Shown in pieces: positions 61,359 through 64,000 of a stretch of 64,000 nt of DNA. Where the stretch lies: positions 4,898,001 to 4,962,000 of the forward strand of contig NC_060116.1 of NCBI RefSeq assembly GCF_021155765.1, given 5' to 3'. The stretch's first letter is position 1, and every line of letters begins with the position of its first letter. Below the pieces are notes generated by a model, which was not told where the DNA came from, did not search any database, and worked only from the letters and a program-made list of their open reading frames with translations. The translations under genes and the position numbers were made by a program. The stretch is from Diprion similis. Lineage: Eukaryota > Arthropoda > Insecta > Hymenoptera > Diprionidae.

Positions 61359-62414
61359 TTATAGATGTCACTCGTTCACAAGATGTTGGTGCGACATTTT
61401 TAATAATTGCGTGTAAATGAAGTCTCTTTCAGGCCGGAGAACTTGCTGAAATTCTTTTCAAGACTTCGGTTAACCGAATAAAAATTAAAAAATTTTATAC
61501 CGTTGCTTGAGATAATCAAATGAGGCAGGTAAATCAAGTACAATTAACTTTGCTCCCCGAATGCTACAGCTCACTAAAGCTAATTTATGTACATGCGCAA
61601 ATCTCGAATGTCATAAATATTTGAGTTCTAGTTAATCCGATTGGTACGGGTAAGTGTAAAAGTTTCGCATTTTGACAAAAAAAGGTTGAACAGGATTTCG
61701 AGGACTCGAGTGTAGATACTCTGAATTTAACCCTTCGTGTGAAGATCTATCTTCTAGATCTTTCGTCCGTACACTTTTTCGAAGTATTCTAGGCTTTTAA
61801 GAAATCAAAAAAAAAAATTCAGGGTTTCTTCTCAAAGTGTTGACTACATTATCCAAAAGTCGTTCAACTCAAAAGTTTCAAAGTATTGTTGATAAAAATT
61901 GATATTTAGAAACCGACTGTTCCCCAAAAGACCCATCGTCGTTCACACGGAGTAGAGGATCGAGTATGAATTTCCTCGCCTGTTTTTCCGTCCAATGTTG
62001 AATATTCCGAAAAGTAACTAACTCACCAAACTGCAGCACAAGTTGGGTCCAGAGCAGCGCGGTCAATAAACTCGAGCGGCTTTGCGTTCATCATTTACGA
62101 AACATCGAGGGCCTGAAGCGACTCTGTATTCGCGTGGGAAGGTGATTCTGGTGTCGGAGAGAAAGGAAGAGGACGAAGAAAAGAAGGAAGAAGGCATGAG
62201 GCAGCTCAAGAGGATTTCAGTGTCCACCGCCTGCATGTGTGGAGTCTCGCGTCTTAAGGCATAACGTACCTAATTTTCATCCCGCCAATAAGGCCCTTGA
62301 GATCAAAGATTTCTCGAAAGCGTAACGTCAAGTGACTCAATTGCTTCTCGAGCAATTACACTTGTGTGCGGACGTGTGTGTGTATCGATTTCTTTATCCA
62401 TAGGGTAACATCAC

Positions 62415-62415
62415 G

Positions 62416-62442
<27 letters not shown>
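62415..62442. repeat. (TC)n microsatellite
   Basis: Fourteen TC units ending in TTTTATTAG. Confidence 0.95.
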
Positions 62443-62446
<4 letters not shown>

Positions 62447-63160
62447 TTAGCTTTGACTCATTTCTTCGCATATGCTTTAAAATCACCAAAGGAGACTCAT
62501 GGAGAGCCGAAACGAACGGACCCGCTAATGAAGGTGCCCACTAGTGGGGACTTCTGCTTTCATACTGGCCCAGCGATCTTTTAGACCGTCTTCCTCGGCT
62601 GCCCGAAATTCAAGAATAACCCACCCTGATGCGTTCATCTTGCAGCATCCTTTTGCATCACAAAGAGCCCGAGTACCTCTAATTGACGGGTTTCAGGGTT
62701 CCAGTAACGACTTTGCATGTACATACATAGGTAATATTATGTACCGTCTACTAGTTCATGACGTAAACTATTAGGTAAACCGGGATGCGAAAACTTGACA
62801 TCTGTCACTCACCCGATAGGTTTTTTACTCACGGCTTTTTGTACGCGCAACGGAAGAGCCGGAAAATTTTGTCCAAGTTGTGCAAAAATTGAAGAAAATT
62901 TTCGAACCAAATTACAATTATATTATATACCTTTCAATGCTGATTTTTTATTCGATGCATCGATATTTTTTCCGCGTTTCATTTTCATTCAATGCGCATT
63001 ATCCAAAGATTGCGCTTATTTCTTCGTGTGATCATATTATAATATTACATTGTTATTAACAATATCGCCCTGTATTCGAGTATATTGTGCACGAGGATAT
63101 CTGGGTATAATTATAATATTATTCACATCAACGCGTATCAACACCAACAAAAAAAAAAAG

Positions 63161-63186
63161 ATAACAATAATAATAATAATAATAAA
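63161..63186. repeat. (AAT)n microsatellite
   Basis: An ATAACAATAATAAT... run that follows a short A run. Confidence 0.9.
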
Positions 63187-63329
63187 ATACAATAAATGAT
63201 TGGAGCGAGGCGCATCGCGTCGATATATTTATGTAGATACATATATGCATATGCGACGTCACCAGCAAGCAGCGAATTGTTATTCATTGTTCCTCCATCA
63301 ACGACCATCAATCATTTGTCACTGTGTAT

Positions 63330-63332
<3 letters not shown>

Positions 63333-63366
<34 letters not shown>
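63333..63366. repeat. (TA)n microsatellite
   Basis: Seventeen TA units flanked by TAGG on the left and CATG on the right. Confidence 0.95.
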
Positions 63367-63373
<7 letters not shown>

Positions 63374-64000
63374 AGGTATGTATTATGTGTGTAATAAAGT
63401 ACCAACCGCGTTGAAATTATAACACGCCTCGAACTCTCGTCTCGACGAAACTTTAGCCTGCGCACAATATTTGCATACCCCTTATACAATCGAATATAGT
63501 ACTTGTGTATAATCTACTGCCAAATACGGCCTGTCGATACAGAAATCATGAAAATATTTCGTCTTCCGAAGTTAATTGTCGAGGAAATGAATAGAAATTA
63601 AACTGATAAATTTTCACGTGCATAATGCCGATCTTCGTGATAATTATATCAACACATGTTTTCTCCTCGAGTTATGTACCAGCTATATAATTTACTTATT
63701 ATTATTATTTTTATTGTTATCATTATTATCATCACGTGTTATACAAGTCTCACATTATAATATGTATCATTATGAGAGTGGTCGTCTGTTCTTTTAATTA
63801 ACAAAAAAGAAGGAAAAAATAAGGAAAAAACAACAACTGGTAAACGTAAAACGCTGGCAAACTGTAATATAATCAGATACAATTATAAAAATGTTAAGTA
63901 ATAAGCTTACAATTAGTTTTGTAAAATAAATACGTCATTTGATATTATAAATTTTTTTTATTTAACCTATCGATTTCCTCTCATCAAGCAAACCATATTG

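Larger units (their letters stand above)
60499..64000. other. AT-rich non-coding stretch to the window end
   Basis: No exon could be supported. Microsatellites are frequent and are listed separately. The last 1 kb is very AT-rich and contains TTA/TTG repeats near 63,690-63,740. Confidence 0.5.

Noticed and set aside
1..64000. CRISPR array, operon, tRNA or rRNA genes
   Set aside because: No direct repeats with unique spacers were seen. The genes are intron-containing eukaryotic genes, and I noticed no tRNA A/B boxes or rRNA-like blocks, though a covariance-model scan was not possible.

Overview
The window is nuclear DNA of an insect. The genes are split by many short introns, the background is AT-rich with many microsatellites, and the encoded enzymes are animal mitochondrial types. 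Two clusters of TTAGG-like repeats (about 2.7 kb and 54.6 kb) fit Hymenoptera. That placement is an inference from general features, not a proven identity.

Layout: 1-1.6 kb is the end of a tandem array with an exact 312-bp period. A plus-strand C2H2 zinc-finger gene runs from 2.64 to 5.53 kb in three exons. It converges on a complete minus-strand pyruvate carboxylase gene: 13 coding exons at 8.89-15.07 kb, 1197 residues, with an extra 5' UTR segment to 15.19 kb. The stretch from 15.2 to 28.4 kb is mostly non-coding. It holds a possible distant first exon or promoter for pyruvate carboxylase near 24.1 kb and a 370-bp higher-order tandem repeat at 24.3-25.0 kb. Two further minus-strand genes follow head to tail. 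One is an unrecognised two-pass membrane protein (28.8-31.5 kb, with a 5' UTR exon and TATA box near 32.6 kb). The other is methylmalonate-semialdehyde dehydrogenase (33.5-38.2 kb, 7 exons, 523 residues), which has a TATA-like box and a perfect CRE palindrome upstream.

From 38.3 to 64 kb I find no complete gene. One convincing-looking first coding exon (46.98-47.28 kb, minus) belongs to an unidentified gene. The rest is AT-rich spacer or intron with microsatellites, a 400-bp foldback element (50.8-51.2 kb), an AATTCA-rich stretch (51.7-52.1 kb), a CpG-rich island (54.5-54.7 kb), a GC-rich island (58.9-59.3 kb) and a MITE-like inverted-repeat element (60.27-60.50 kb).

Functionally, pyruvate carboxylase makes oxaloacetate from pyruvate, and methylmalonate-semialdehyde dehydrogenase makes propionyl-CoA or acetyl-CoA in valine and pyrimidine breakdown. 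Both carry mitochondrial-type N-termini and both feed the TCA cycle, but nothing in the sequence shows co-regulation. Exon boundaries were read by hand from GT/AG sites, protein-family continuity and reading phase. Every junction in the two enzymes keeps phase. I saw no rRNA, tRNA, CRISPR array or recognisable autonomous transposon gene, and nothing I would call a new biological system.
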